Origin: CALFUK01 sp964450495
GTDB taxonomy: Bacteria > Bacteroidota > Bacteroidia > Chitinophagales > Saprospiraceae
Reading direction: 5' to 3'
Length of the DNA stretch: 64,000 bases
Assembly: GCA_964450495.1 (NCBI GenBank)
Contig: CAYVFU010000004.1
Coordinates: forward strand, 38,689-102,688
Positions 36,786 through 46,095 of this stretch are shown in pieces. Position 1 is the stretch's first letter; every line of letters begins with the position of its first letter. The notes beneath the pieces are model-generated. The model was not told the origin of the DNA. It ran no database searches and worked only from the letters and a program-made list of their open reading frames with translations. The translations under genes were made by a program, and so were the position numbers.

Positions 36786-36953
36786 TTAAAATAACTCGGA
36801 CTTCTTAGATGTATCAACAAAAGCATTGTGAAGGTGTTTATCCAATGTTATTGTATTCTTTATTAACTGCAGTTTATACATGTCAAATGTAATCTCCCAA
36901 ACGGTTACACCAGATAAACGAAACTTGTGTACTAAATCGCTGTTGTCTTTCAT
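36786..36953 (-). CDS. Small 55-residue protein, translationally coupled on both sides
   Basis: An ATG at 36953 overlaps the stop of the alpha/beta hydrolase gene as ATGA, and its TAA ends 2 bp before the ATG of the metalloprotease gene. The product begins MKDNSDLVHKFRLSG and ends DTSKKSELF; it has no signal peptide, helix-spanning segment or Cys and looks like a small soluble cytoplasmic protein (WEITFDMYKLQLI suggests one amphipathic element). I recognise no family. Snug fit between two genes on the same strand is the main evidence that it is translated. Confidence 0.6.
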   Translation of the reverse strand: MKDNSDLVHKFRLSGVTVWEITFDMYKLQLIKNTITLDKHLHNAFVDTSKKSELF

Positions 36954-37825
36954 TGTGCAGCTAAAGTTATTAATTCTTTGCTAACTAGATCTGCTTGAGT
37001 CCATGGTATAAAATGGGAGAACTCTGAATAAATGCGTACAGTCAATAAATCATCAGAAATGAAATTTTTAAGATAGTCAGCATTTTCAACTGGTGCTATC
37101 CAATCTTTTTTTCCGTGCATGACAATTGTCGGGACAGTTGTTTCTGACCATGAGCCTTCTATATTTTTTAATTCATATGCATGAGTCATTTTTTCGTGAG
37201 AAGATACTTTATAGGCTTTAGAAAACGCCTTACTTAGTATTGGCTTTATCGGCCAAGAGGAAAAGAAAAACACCTTTTCGTGTTTAGGGTGGATTACTGG
37301 GCACAACATTAAATTTGCTTTAATTTTTTTTGCTTGTTGAATGGCCAACATTCCAGATACAGCACACCCGTATGAATGAGACACAATGATCCAATCTTTT
37401 GCTGGAATATGATTAATTAATTCTTTAAGCGGTTCAGCTTGTTTTTGAATATCCGTTTCCGCATTGCCATAATCAGAATATCCATACCCCAATCGATCAA
37501 TAGTGATCAAGTGAAACTGTTGCCTCAATAATGAGTCTGCTAGAAAGCCATAAAAGGAATCACTCGATCCTGGAGCTCCATGTATAAATAAAACAGCGGT
37601 TGTTGAATCAGTAGCCTGTAAACCACTCGAGACATATCTGATCTCCTTATCTTGAAAATTAAATCTTTCTATTTGAGCTTCTGAAATGTTTTGCTCATCA
37701 AAATAAGTATAAACGTCCTTATCAGATTTTCTGAGAGAGGCGTTTGTTATTACTAAGAGTACAATTATAAAAATAGACAGCACAGTACTTATAGACGTGA
37801 TGAGCCATTTTCTGTGCCTAGACAT
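36950..37825 (-). CDS. Membrane-anchored alpha/beta hydrolase
   Basis: 291 residues. An N-terminal helix (about 9-28) anchors the protein, and the domain behind it is an alpha/beta hydrolase: oxyanion HGAPGSSDSFYG, nucleophile in VSHSYGCA (a SxSxG variant of GxSxG) and a C-terminal SEFSHFIPW with the catalytic His. The acid residue is probably the Asp in KKDWIAPVE. It overlaps the preceding glycosyltransferase gene by 8 bp. The substrate is unknown. Confidence 0.85.
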   Translation of the reverse strand: MSRHRKWLITSISTVLSIFIIVLLVITNASLRKSDKDVYTYFDEQNISEAQIERFNFQDKEIRYVSSGLQATDSTTAVLFIHGAPGSSDSFYGFLADSLLRQQFHLITIDRLGYGYSDYGNAETDIQKQAEPLKELINHIPAKDWIIVSHSYGCAVSGMLAIQQAKKIKANLMLCPVIHPKHEKVFFFSSWPIKPILSKAFSKAYKVSSHEKMTHAYELKNIEGSWSETTVPTIVMHGKKDWIAPVENADYLKNFISDDLLTVRIYSEFSHFIPWTQADLVSKELITLAAQ

Positions 37826-38558
37826 TTTTGTACTTGTCGGCGGACAACAGTTTTGAAAATCTCATTTTAAGCACACCCAAAATTGCTTCGCTAACAATAC
37901 TCAGATTCATCTTAGATACGCCTTTAACTCTATCTTCGAAAATGATTGGTATTTCTTTTATGTTAAAGCCAAGTGACCAAGCTGCGTATTTCATTTCGAT
38001 CTGAAAGGCATAACCGACGAACTCAATCTTTTCTAGATTAATGGATTCCAATACTCTTCTTGTGTAGCATTTAAATCCACCTGTAGAGTCTTTTACAGGC
38101 ATCCAAGTAATTGCTTGCACATAATAGGAAGCACCTTTAGACAAAAACAATCGATCCCATGGCCAATTGACGACTCCTCCTCCTTCTACATATCTTGAGC
38201 CAACACAAAGATCTGCATTACCGTCTCTACATTCTTTTCTTAATCGCACTAAGTCAACAGGTTTATGAGAGAAGTCTGCGTCCATTTCAAAAAGATAAGC
38301 ATAGCCCTTAGATAAGCCATATTTGAATCCTGCAATATAAGCAGTACCTAATCCTGACTTTTCTTTTCTGACCAAAAGATGAACAATATCCTTGAATTCT
38401 TGCTGGAGCGATTTGACAATATCTGCAGTACCGTCAGGAGAATTATCATCAACGACAAGAATATCAAAGTCCTCATCCAGCGATATGACAGCTCTGATGA
38501 TGTCTTCAATGTTTTCTTTTTCGTTATATGTTGGTATAATGACTAGACTATCGAACAC
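37818..38558 (-). CDS. Polyprenol monophosphomannose synthase-like GT2
   Basis: A 246-residue GT2 family glycosyltransferase. IIPTYNEKENIEDIIRAV and VVDDNSPDGTADIV are the DPM1-type nucleotide-binding blocks, and FEMDADFSHKP is the DxD-like metal site. The short length without C-terminal membrane helices matches single-domain polyprenyl-phosphate mannosyltransferases. It would charge polyprenyl phosphate with a hexose for use on the outer side of the inner membrane. Confidence 0.88.
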   Translation of the reverse strand: MFDSLVIIPTYNEKENIEDIIRAVISLDEDFDILVVDDNSPDGTADIVKSLQQEFKDIVHLLVRKEKSGLGTAYIAGFKYGLSKGYAYLFEMDADFSHKPVDLVRLRKECRDGNADLCVGSRYVEGGGVVNWPWDRLFLSKGASYYVQAITWMPVKDSTGGFKCYTRRVLESINLEKIEFVGYAFQIEMKYAAWSLGFNIKEIPIIFEDRVKGVSKMNLSIVSEAILGVLKMRFSKLLSADKYKNV

Positions 38559-38613
38559 GCTTATTACCTAATTAAACATAAATGTATTAAAACTAATCTT
38601 TATATGATAACGA

Positions 38614-41025
38614 TTAAAATCTTGAAGGATTGGATTCTTTTAGAATTTCCATCACTTTATCATACACATCTTCCGAACTAGGCTTGCAGAAATAATCCCC
38701 ATCAGTACCATAAGGTGTTCGATGTTCCCTTGCTGTCAATGTTACAGGAGCAGCATCAAGATATTGATATGCTTGTTGCTCCTCCACTATTTTCTGCATT
38801 AAATATGATGTACCTCCACCAGGTACGTCTTCATCTAGTAATAATAACCTGTTCGTTTTCTTCACTGATTCAACGATTGTGTGCTCAAGATCAAAAGGCA
38901 CCAAGGTCTGAACATCAATTAAATCCACGGAAACGTTTTTCTTTTTAAGTAACTCTGTTGCTTTTTGTGCCACTCTTACACAAGAGCCATACGTCACTAC
39001 AGTGATGTCTTCTCCTCGAGTTATCATTTGTGGCATACCGAGTGGGACTGTATACTCACCAATATTATTTGGTAGTTTTTCTTTAAGTCTATATCCATTT
39101 AAACATTCAATGATTAATGCTGGGTCGTCCGATTGTAGCATCGTATTGTACATTCCGGCAGCTTGGACCATATTCCTTGGGGTAAGAATGTAAACACCTC
39201 TTAGTGAATTGATGATCGCGCCAAGATGGGAGCCTGTATGCCATATGCCTTCAAGTCGATGACCTCTTGTCCGAATAATCATAGGAGCTGCTTGCAGACC
39301 ATGACTTCGATATCTCAATGTTGCTAGATCGTCAGTCAAGATTGCGAGAGCATAAAATATATAATCAAGATATTGGATTTCTCCAATGGGTCGTAGTCCT
39401 CGCATAGCCATCCCTACGGCTTGCCCCATTATCGTCCATTCTCTTATCCCACAATCGAATACACGCTCCTCTCCAAACATTTTTTGAACACCTGCTAAGC
39501 CTTGATTGACATCACCGATCATCCCAACATCTTCTCCAAAAGCAAAGGTGTTCGGATATTTAGCAAATGCTTTCTTGAAAAAATTATTGAGGATTTTGAA
39601 ACCAACAATATCTTCTGAATCAGTTGAATATTCTGCAGGGATTATAGGAACCTTTAATGCAGATTTGCTAGACGTGCTGTACAAATGAGTCCCTAGATCT
39701 TCCAATTTTTGCTCTGTCACCTCCTTCACAATGCTAGCTAAGCCAGATTTTTCGATAGTACTTTCGTCTAATTCAATTCGAAGCAATCTAAGATTTTGAA
39801 TAATCTCACTCATGTGCGGATTGACAAAGTCCTTTGCTTCTTGGAGAAGTTTAGTTATCGCTTCATTATCTATCTCATGTTGGAATAAATATTCATAGAC
39901 ATTATTAGCTTTGAGCAAAACATCTTGAATTTTAGTTCGTGAGTTTTTCCAAGCAATTGACCGCTTTTCTCTTGCGAAATCTTTGGCCATTCGCCGTAAG
40001 GCATCAAACTTCTCAGAATCTAATATCTGATTTACTTGCATCCACTTTGACATTTGCTCAATGCAATCAAAATCCTTTTCCCATTGCAGTCTGTCTTTAC
40101 TTTTATATCGTTCGTGAGAACCTGAAGTCGAGTGTCCTTGTGGCTGAGTTAATTCCACTATATGAATGATCGCAGGAATGTGTGTTTTTCTAGTGACCGC
40201 ACAAACCTTATCAATAGTTGCACAAAGTGTAGGATAATCCCAACCTTTCACCTTTTCGATAATCATCCCCCCTTTCTGTTCCTCATATTCAAAACCTGCC
40301 AATGCCTCGGAAATACTGGCTTTGGTTGTTTGCAACTCGACAGGAACAGAAATGCCATAACCGTCATCCATTACTATAGTTACCAAAGGTACTCGCATCA
40401 CACATGCCGCATTCATGGTTTCCCAAAACACGCCTTCAGAAGTACTACCGTCTCCTATAGTCGAAATACAAATTTCATTGCCATTGTCAGATAGATGATC
40501 AAATGCTGACAACTCCTTAATGTTCCTGAATTTCTTGGATGCAAGTGCTAGACCTATGGATTTGCCTGCAGATCCAGCAGTGGGAGACATACCGGCTGCG
40601 ACATTATAGCTTTCTTTCAGATTTAAAAAATCACCATTCTCATCAATAAACTTTGTGGCGAAATGGTTATTCATCTGCTTCCCATGTGAAAATGGGTCGT
40701 GATCGCTGTCAGCATATAATTGAGCAAAATAAGCCTCTAAAGTGCATAGGCCTTTATGTATCATGAAGGTTTGAGCTCTGTAGTATGGAGCAAAAAAGTC
40801 TCCTTTTTGAAATGCACGAGAAATTGCAATCTGAGCAATTTCTTTACCATCACCTGTTATACCAAATTTTGCTTTACCAGTAAGCACTTCCCTTCTTGCG
40901 AGAAGGCTCGCTTCACGAGAGACCAAAGCTATCCAAAAGTCTCTTATTACTTCTTTTTTGAACAATGTTTCATGATCATCACCTTTTGGCAAAAATTCGG
41001 TAAGACCAGGAAATTCAATAATCAT
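38614..41025 (-). CDS. 2-oxoacid dehydrogenase E1, alpha and beta fused
   Basis: 803 residues combining a TPP-binding E1-alpha domain (about 20-370; GDGSTSEGVF at 191-200, DDGYGISV in the usual NN position) with an E1-beta domain (about 460-803; AFGEDVG, RTRGHRLEGIWHTGSHLG, DVPGGGTSYLM). The complex decarboxylates a 2-oxoacid in the cytoplasm. The fused alpha-beta layout with this length is the Bacteroidota form, often annotated as branched-chain or pyruvate-type; substrate choice cannot be settled here. No E2/E3 gene is adjacent. It starts a leftward transcription unit with a -7 box 47 bp upstream. Confidence 0.92.
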   Translation of the reverse strand: MIIEFPGLTEFLPKGDDHETLFKKEVIRDFWIALVSREASLLARREVLTGKAKFGITGDGKEIAQIAISRAFQKGDFFAPYYRAQTFMIHKGLCTLEAYFAQLYADSDHDPFSHGKQMNNHFATKFIDENGDFLNLKESYNVAAGMSPTAGSAGKSIGLALASKKFRNIKELSAFDHLSDNGNEICISTIGDGSTSEGVFWETMNAACVMRVPLVTIVMDDGYGISVPVELQTTKASISEALAGFEYEEQKGGMIIEKVKGWDYPTLCATIDKVCAVTRKTHIPAIIHIVELTQPQGHSTSGSHERYKSKDRLQWEKDFDCIEQMSKWMQVNQILDSEKFDALRRMAKDFAREKRSIAWKNSRTKIQDVLLKANNVYEYLFQHEIDNEAITKLLQEAKDFVNPHMSEIIQNLRLLRIELDESTIEKSGLASIVKEVTEQKLEDLGTHLYSTSSKSALKVPIIPAEYSTDSEDIVGFKILNNFFKKAFAKYPNTFAFGEDVGMIGDVNQGLAGVQKMFGEERVFDCGIREWTIMGQAVGMAMRGLRPIGEIQYLDYIFYALAILTDDLATLRYRSHGLQAAPMIIRTRGHRLEGIWHTGSHLGAIINSLRGVYILTPRNMVQAAGMYNTMLQSDDPALIIECLNGYRLKEKLPNNIGEYTVPLGMPQMITRGEDITVVTYGSCVRVAQKATELLKKKNVSVDLIDVQTLVPFDLEHTIVESVKKTNRLLLLDEDVPGGGTSYLMQKIVEEQQAYQYLDAAPVTLTAREHRTPYGTDGDYFCKPSSEDVYDKVMEILKESNPSRF

Positions 41026-41071
41026 TCAAATTGTTTTAGCGTTTGTGAGACTATCTGAGATTTTAGCGTCA

Positions 41072-41079
41072 CAAAAGTA
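41072..41079 (-). promoter_or_regulatory. Candidate -7 box for the E1 operon
   Basis: The minus strand reads TACTTTTG, an exact TAnnTTTG match 47 bp upstream of the E1 start. No TTG at the usual -33 distance. Confidence 0.5.
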
Positions 41080-41179
41080 ACTCTTTAATGTAAATTTGTA
41101 TAACATTATAGATAAAGTGATTAACACTACATTAACTGCAAATTTACATGACTAACTTTAATATCTGTTCGAATTCAAT

Positions 41180-41187
41180 TACATTTG
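41180..41187 (+). promoter_or_regulatory. Candidate -7 box for the DUF1573 gene
   Basis: TACATTTG matches TAnnTTTG, 20 bp upstream of the ATG at 41208. Because it lies inside the longer open frame beginning at 41148, it favours the 41208 start. Confidence 0.55.
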
Positions 41188-41207
41188 TAAAAACAAAGTT
41201 CTATAAA

Positions 41208-41693
41208 ATGAAGTCATACTTACTTTCTCTATGTTTAGTTCTAGTTGCCGGCTTAGCTTTTGGGCAGTTAGAACCAGCAGACAAAATCTCGGCAGGCTCT
41301 GTTGATGGCCCTCAGATGACACTAGAATCAACCGTTGTTGATTATGGTACAATTGAGCAGCACTCTGAACCATTGAGACTACTTAAGTTCACAAATACAG
41401 GAAACGCACCTTTAATTATCAAATCAGCAAGAGGTAGTTGTGGATGTACTGTTCCTGAATGGCCAAAAGAACCAATCATGCCAGGAGAAGCGAGTCAAAT
41501 TGAAATAAGATATGCGACTAACCGCTTGAATAAATTCAGCAAAACTGTGACATTAACGACAAATGAGGAAGGAGTAGAACCTCGAGTCATTACTGTTAAA
41601 GGTAATGTGCTAGAAGCTGAAAACAGTGTTCCCGAAGCTCCAGCAAACATCTTTAAAGATGCAGGTAAGAAAACAGGTCACAGTCATAACTAA
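41208..41693 (+). CDS. Secreted DUF1573 protein
   Basis: 161 residues from ATG 41208. A clear signal peptide (MKSYLLSLCLVLVAGLAFGQ) precedes one DUF1573 Ig-like (ASH-related) domain: DYGTIEQHSEPLRLLKFTN, then RGSCGCTVPEWP and PGEASQIEI. DUF1573 proteins are abundant exported Bacteroidota proteins; their role is unknown. The frame extends upstream to 41148, but a -7 box within that part and the clean signal peptide support the shorter form. It ends with a good terminator. Confidence 0.88.
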   Translation: MKSYLLSLCLVLVAGLAFGQLEPADKISAGSVDGPQMTLESTVVDYGTIEQHSEPLRLLKFTNTGNAPLIIKSARGSCGCTVPEWPKEPIMPGEASQIEIRYATNRLNKFSKTVTLTTNEEGVEPRVITVKGNVLEAENSVPEAPANIFKDAGKKTGHSHN

Positions 41694-41717
41694 GACAAGA
41701 CTTTCTTAAAATATATA

Positions 41718-41749
41718 AAGGCTTCGGAATTCGTTTCGAGGCCTTTTTT
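41718..41749 (+). terminator. Intrinsic terminator after the DUF1573 gene
   Basis: AAGGCTTCG (41718-41726) pairs with CGAGGCCTT (41737-41745) in a 9-bp stem with one G-T wobble and runs into six T. It starts 24 bp past the stop codon. Confidence 0.85.
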
Positions 41750-41884
41750 GTATCCAAAACTTTTAACAGAGCTACTTAAACATAGTTGCAAGTGCCTTGC
41801 CTTCTTCATAATATGAACTCTATCCAAAATTAATTGTTTATGTCAACATCAAATGATTAATTTTATACATACATAATAGACAAT

Positions 41885-42649
41885 ATGCTAGCATTACTTT
41901 CACCCGCTAAAACACTTGACTACTCAGACCTATCGAAGGATTATAAGGCTTCATTGCCTATATTTCATGAGGAAACCCAAGCATTGGTTCACAAGCTCAA
42001 AAAGCAGTCAAAAGCCAAGTTAAAAAGCTTGATGAGTATTAGCGATAAGCTAGCTGAAGAAAATGCTGCCAGGTATAAGGAGTTTGGTGAGACGTTTACA
42101 AAGAAGAATAGTAAAGAAGCCATTTTTGCCTTTAATGGCGATGTATACAGAGGTTTAGATGCAGAGTCATTGAATAAAACGCAAATAAATTACGCTCAAA
42201 AACATGTGCGAATCTTATCGGGGCTTTATGGGATCTTGAAACCACTAGATCTGATGCAACCATATCGCCTGGAGATGGGTACAAAGTTATCTACTCGTAA
42301 AGGAAAAAATTTATACGAATTTTGGGATGATAAAATCACCAACTCATTAAACGAAGAAATTAAATCGCACAAAGAAAAGGCAATCATTAATCTTGCCTCT
42401 GTAGAATATTTTAAGTCAGTTAAGAAAAAGCAACTAGAAGTACCTGTCATAAACGTTGATTTTAAAGAATACCGGGATGGGAAATTGAAGCACATCTCTT
42501 TCAATGCAAAGCGCGCTAGAGGAATGATGGCTAGATATATGGCAGTCGAGAAAGTCAAAACAATAGAAGACTTAAAGGGATTTGACATGGAAGATTATGG
42601 CTTTTCTGAAGAAAACTCTAGTGATTCTAAGTTACTTTTTGTTCGTTAG
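41885..42649 (+). CDS. yaaA: Peroxide stress protein YaaA
   Basis: A 254-residue DUF328 family protein. The N-terminus LALLSPAKTLDYS and the motifs FNGDVYRGLDA, RILSGLYGILKPLD and FNAKRARGMMARY are family hallmarks. In E. coli YaaA lowers free iron and protects DNA during peroxide stress, in the cytoplasm. Monocistronic in appearance. Confidence 0.95.
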   Translation: MLALLSPAKTLDYSDLSKDYKASLPIFHEETQALVHKLKKQSKAKLKSLMSISDKLAEENAARYKEFGETFTKKNSKEAIFAFNGDVYRGLDAESLNKTQINYAQKHVRILSGLYGILKPLDLMQPYRLEMGTKLSTRKGKNLYEFWDDKITNSLNEEIKSHKEKAIINLASVEYFKSVKKKQLEVPVINVDFKEYRDGKLKHISFNAKRARGMMARYMAVEKVKTIEDLKGFDMEDYGFSEENSSDSKLLFVR

Positions 42650-42741
42650 GACATCTTAATAAATGAGTAGTTGATCGGGATGTAGCGCCCATTCGGCTAA
42701 GTTTTTGTTGACTTTAGGTAGAATATGCTTATTTATGCTTT

Positions 42742-43044
42742 ATGGATAAAGAGATCTATAAAATCGCAAGGAAAAGAGTTAAGGAGAAACGAAAGTTTTA
42801 CTCTCACCTGATGTCTTGGTTACTGATGAGTGTTTTCTTTATTTTACTAAACCTCTTTACAAGTGATATTTTCTGGGCAATCTTTCCAATACTAGGTTGG
42901 GGTGTTGCTGTTGCTTTTCACGCCATTCGGGTTTTTTCATTTACCTATGGGGATGATTGGGAGCAAAGAGAAATAGAAAAAGAAATTGCAAAAATAAAGA
43001 ACCGTCAGCATTCACATTCTATCACTGACTCTGACTTTGTCTGA
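42742..43044 (+). CDS. 2TM domain protein
   Basis: 100 residues: a basic N-terminus (KIARKRVKEKRKFYSHL), two transmembrane helices at about 25-42 and 48-66, and a charged C-terminal helix (QREIEKEIAKIKNR). This is the two-helix 2TM module often found alone or fused to histidine kinases in Bacteroidota. The role is unknown. Confidence 0.8.
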   Translation: MDKEIYKIARKRVKEKRKFYSHLMSWLLMSVFFILLNLFTSDIFWAIFPILGWGVAVAFHAIRVFSFTYGDDWEQREIEKEIAKIKNRQHSHSITDSDFV

Positions 43045-43222
43045 ACCCATTATCAATAATTAAAGACTTCTTGTAAACTCCATTAGTGATTTGCTGTGTC
43101 AATTTTCATGAAAATGAAGTGCAAACGATCAACATACATTCCTAGTAAACATCTATTCTCCTATATTCCGCAAAATCTATTGTGGTTTAATATTTGTAGT
43201 ATAAATTGAAGAATTAAGTATC

Positions 43223-44071
43223 ATGGCATTTCCTAGAAATCGTTCGAAAGAGCGACTTCATGAGATCATTTTTGAAGCAGACACACCTGCAGGTAAGCGG
43301 TTTGACGTCATACTGCTCATAATGATCCTATTGAGTGTTTTCGCTGTCATGTTAGAATCCGTGCAATCTTTGGGCACTGGCTTTAAAAAAACATTCTATG
43401 TGTTGGAATGGATTTTTACAATATTCTTCACCCTAGAGTACATATTTCGTCTTTATAGCGTGTACAAACCAATCAAGTATGCTACTAGTTTTTTTGGCAT
43501 TATAGATTTGGCTTCAATCTTACCTACATACCTCAGTATTTTCTTCCCTGGTTCGCAGTCTTTAATTGTGATTCGAGCATTAAGACTTATGAGAGTGTTT
43601 AGGATTTTCAAAATGATCAATTTCTTAAATCATGGGAAAGTGATCAGTGATGCGCTTAAAAATTCTCGACCGAAGATCATCATATTTATGTCTTTTGTTG
43701 TCGTCATTGTTTGCATTTTTGGCTCTCTGATGTATTTTATAGAAGGTGGTTACAACGAACAATTTGACAGTATTCCAAGAGCTATGTATTGGGCAATTGT
43801 GACCATGACAACGGTCGGTTATGGAGACATCTCTCCCACTACTAACTTAGGTCAGTTTATAGCAGCAATCATCATGCTATTGGGTTATGCAGTTATTGCT
43901 GTACCAACTGGAATCGTATCATCAGAATTATCCAAAAGTGATGCCGATATGTCGAAGAAAAATTTACAAACTTGTCGCTTTTGCTCTAAGGAAGGTCACG
44001 ATAATGATGCTGTCCACTGCAAGTTTTGTGGTGAAATATTGAATGAAGAATCCTTTCCAGAAGATATGTAA
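43223..44071 (+). CDS. Voltage-gated K+ channel with C-terminal zinc ribbon
   Basis: 282 residues of a 6-TM Kv-type subunit. S4 carries regularly spaced arginines (RALRLMRVFRIFK, Arg118, 121, 124, 127), and the selectivity filter is TVGYGD at 197-202 between pore helix and S6. After S6, residues 251-269 form a Cys4 knuckle (CRFC...CKFC), probably a zinc ribbon on the cytoplasmic side. A tetramer in the inner membrane is expected. The gene meets the DoxX gene tail to tail with one base between. Confidence 0.92.
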   Translation: MAFPRNRSKERLHEIIFEADTPAGKRFDVILLIMILLSVFAVMLESVQSLGTGFKKTFYVLEWIFTIFFTLEYIFRLYSVYKPIKYATSFFGIIDLASILPTYLSIFFPGSQSLIVIRALRLMRVFRIFKMINFLNHGKVISDALKNSRPKIIIFMSFVVVIVCIFGSLMYFIEGGYNEQFDSIPRAMYWAIVTMTTVGYGDISPTTNLGQFIAAIIMLLGYAVIAVPTGIVSSELSKSDADMSKKNLQTCRFCSKEGHDNDAVHCKFCGEILNEESFPEDM

Positions 44072-44072
44072 T

Positions 44073-44495
44073 TTACTCTTTGGGTAATCTAAGCACATGC
44101 AACATACGTCTTATGCTAAACTTCCCTGCTCCACCCTTTGCAATTAAAATAAGTAAGCCACCACAAATGGCAAGGTTGCGAGTAAACTGTAAGGAATTCA
44201 CTCTTCTGTATTCAATCGGGTCATTCCAAAAAGAAAAAACGATAAATGTGAAAGGGACCAAATATAGGAGTAGTAAGAAGGCACCAATATTGGCATAATA
44301 TCCGATCAATACCATCAAACTGCCTAATATCAACACAGTCATAATTCCGATAAGCAATAAATCCTGATTCCAGTTGATGTTGTAGGCACTCATCGTGTCC
44401 TTTGTACTTTGCCAAAAGCCAAGTGTGTCATATACTTCAAAGAAAAAAATCAGTGAAATAAGAAACCGTCCGATCAGATCAGCTAGGTCTTTCAT
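44073..44495 (-). CDS. DoxX-family membrane protein
   Basis: 140 residues with four transmembrane helices and the DoxX/TQO-like layout: a glycine-containing first helix (DLIGRFLISLIFFFEVYD), a conserved helix 2 and an FTRNLAICGGLLIL block near the end. The role is uncertain; relatives are linked with redox or stress functions. It follows the FAD protein gene by 17 bp. Confidence 0.78.
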   Translation of the reverse strand: MKDLADLIGRFLISLIFFFEVYDTLGFWQSTKDTMSAYNINWNQDLLLIGIMTVLILGSLMVLIGYYANIGAFLLLLYLVPFTFIVFSFWNDPIEYRRVNSLQFTRNLAICGGLLILIAKGGAGKFSIRRMLHVLRLPKE

Positions 44496-44512
44496 GCCCG
44501 AAAGGTAATGTT

Positions 44513-46081
44513 TTATCCTAAATAGGCTTTGACCGCAGTAGTAACATTCCTACCATCCAAAGCTGCTGACAATATCCCTCCAGCAAAACCAGCACCTTCT
44601 CCGCAAGGAAAAAAACCTGTTTTAGAGGGTGACATATACGTAATTTTATCCCTGACTATTCGAATCGGAGAACTTGTCCTGCTTTCTAATCCAATAACAT
44701 GAGCTTCATCCGTGTAATAACCTTTGAGCTTTTGATCAAATGATGAAATGGCTTTTCGAATCTTAGAACTGATAAATGATGGCAACAGCTCATGCACAGG
44801 AGCAGTCACTAATCCTGGAATATAAGAGCTGTTCATTTCTCCAGAAGATATCGTTTGGTTTACAAAATCTGTCAATTTCTGAGCAGGAGCTTGCTGGGTG
44901 CCATTCCCGAAATTATAAAATGCTTGTTCGTACTTTTGCTGAAATTCAACTCCAGCAAAAATGCCTTCAAATCCCTGACTTTTGAGATAATTCAAACTGA
45001 CCTCAACGACAACGCCAGAATTTGCAAAAGCCGAATCCCTACGAGACAACGACATGCCATTGACGACCAATTCTTCTGGACTTGTAGAAGCAGGCACTAT
45101 CAATCCTCCAGGACACATACAAAAGGAAAATACGCCGACGTCATCTACTTGGCAAGCAACTCGGTAACTAGACGCAGGAAGATTGTCTTCTCGTTTGACT
45201 TGGTTGTATTGGATTTGATCAATAAGCTGCTGTGGATGTTCGAGACGAACGCCTAATGCAAAAGGCTTTGCTTCCATTTGCACCTCATGCTTAGCGCAAA
45301 GATTAAATACATCCCGAGCAGAATGTCCTGTAGCAACTATAACTGCATCGCCAGTCAGTTCGATCTGTTTATCACCGTTCATTGCAAATACTCCGAAGCA
45401 ATGATCCTTGTCAAACTTGAAATCAATCACTTTGTGCTCAAATAATATTTCACCACCATTGGTTTCGATACTTTCACGAATGTTGGCAATTATTTGAGGC
45501 AGTTTGTTGGACCCAATGTGTGGGTGTGCATCGATGAGGATGTCAGCTTTAGCACCATGATCTACCAGAATGCGGAGAATATCTCTGATGTTGCCTCTTT
45601 TGTGTGAACGCGTATATAATTTACCATCAGAATATGTACCAGCCCCACCCTCTCCAAAACAGTAATTGGAATTGGGGTTGACAACACCATCTTGCTGAAT
45701 TGCCTTAAGATCTCTTCGTCTTGCTCTTACGTCTTTGCCTCTATCTATGATCACTGGTTTTAGTCCTAATTCCAAACATTTGAGTCCTGCAAAATAACCA
45801 GCAGGTCCAGCACCGACTATTATAACCTTCTTCGATCGGGAACTCATTGTACCCATTGGAACAAAAGAATTTCCTTCTTCTGTAAGCATTTCCTTTTTGG
45901 ACAACTCTATTCTTAGTCTGTATACTGGCATTCTTTTTCTAGCATCGATTGACTTGCGCTTGATTCTCCAGTCCAAAACTGACTCTGCCTTCCACCTTGC
46001 TTTCTGTACGGCTTTGCGTAGAATCAGAGCTTCGTCATTAACTTCTGTTGGGTTGACTGATATCTCGACTTCTACTATCAT
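44513..46081 (-). CDS. FAD-dependent oxidoreductase of the COG2509 type
   Basis: 522 residues. An N-terminal ferredoxin-like domain of about 75 residues (RKRMPVYRLRIEL) precedes the FAD-binding KVIIVGAGPAGYFAGLKCLE (about 88-107). GEGGAGTYSDGKLYTR and GHSARDVF are family markers. The C-terminus has FPCGEGAGFAGGILSAALDG. It resembles uncharacterised FAD-dependent dehydrogenases, mostly cytoplasmic. No partner is recognised. Confidence 0.9.
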   Translation of the reverse strand: MIVEVEISVNPTEVNDEALILRKAVQKARWKAESVLDWRIKRKSIDARKRMPVYRLRIELSKKEMLTEEGNSFVPMGTMSSRSKKVIIVGAGPAGYFAGLKCLELGLKPVIIDRGKDVRARRRDLKAIQQDGVVNPNSNYCFGEGGAGTYSDGKLYTRSHKRGNIRDILRILVDHGAKADILIDAHPHIGSNKLPQIIANIRESIETNGGEILFEHKVIDFKFDKDHCFGVFAMNGDKQIELTGDAVIVATGHSARDVFNLCAKHEVQMEAKPFALGVRLEHPQQLIDQIQYNQVKREDNLPASSYRVACQVDDVGVFSFCMCPGGLIVPASTSPEELVVNGMSLSRRDSAFANSGVVVEVSLNYLKSQGFEGIFAGVEFQQKYEQAFYNFGNGTQQAPAQKLTDFVNQTISSGEMNSSYIPGLVTAPVHELLPSFISSKIRKAISSFDQKLKGYYTDEAHVIGLESRTSSPIRIVRDKITYMSPSKTGFFPCGEGAGFAGGILSAALDGRNVTTAVKAYLG

Positions 46082-46095
46082 TCTTTGTTAAAGGT

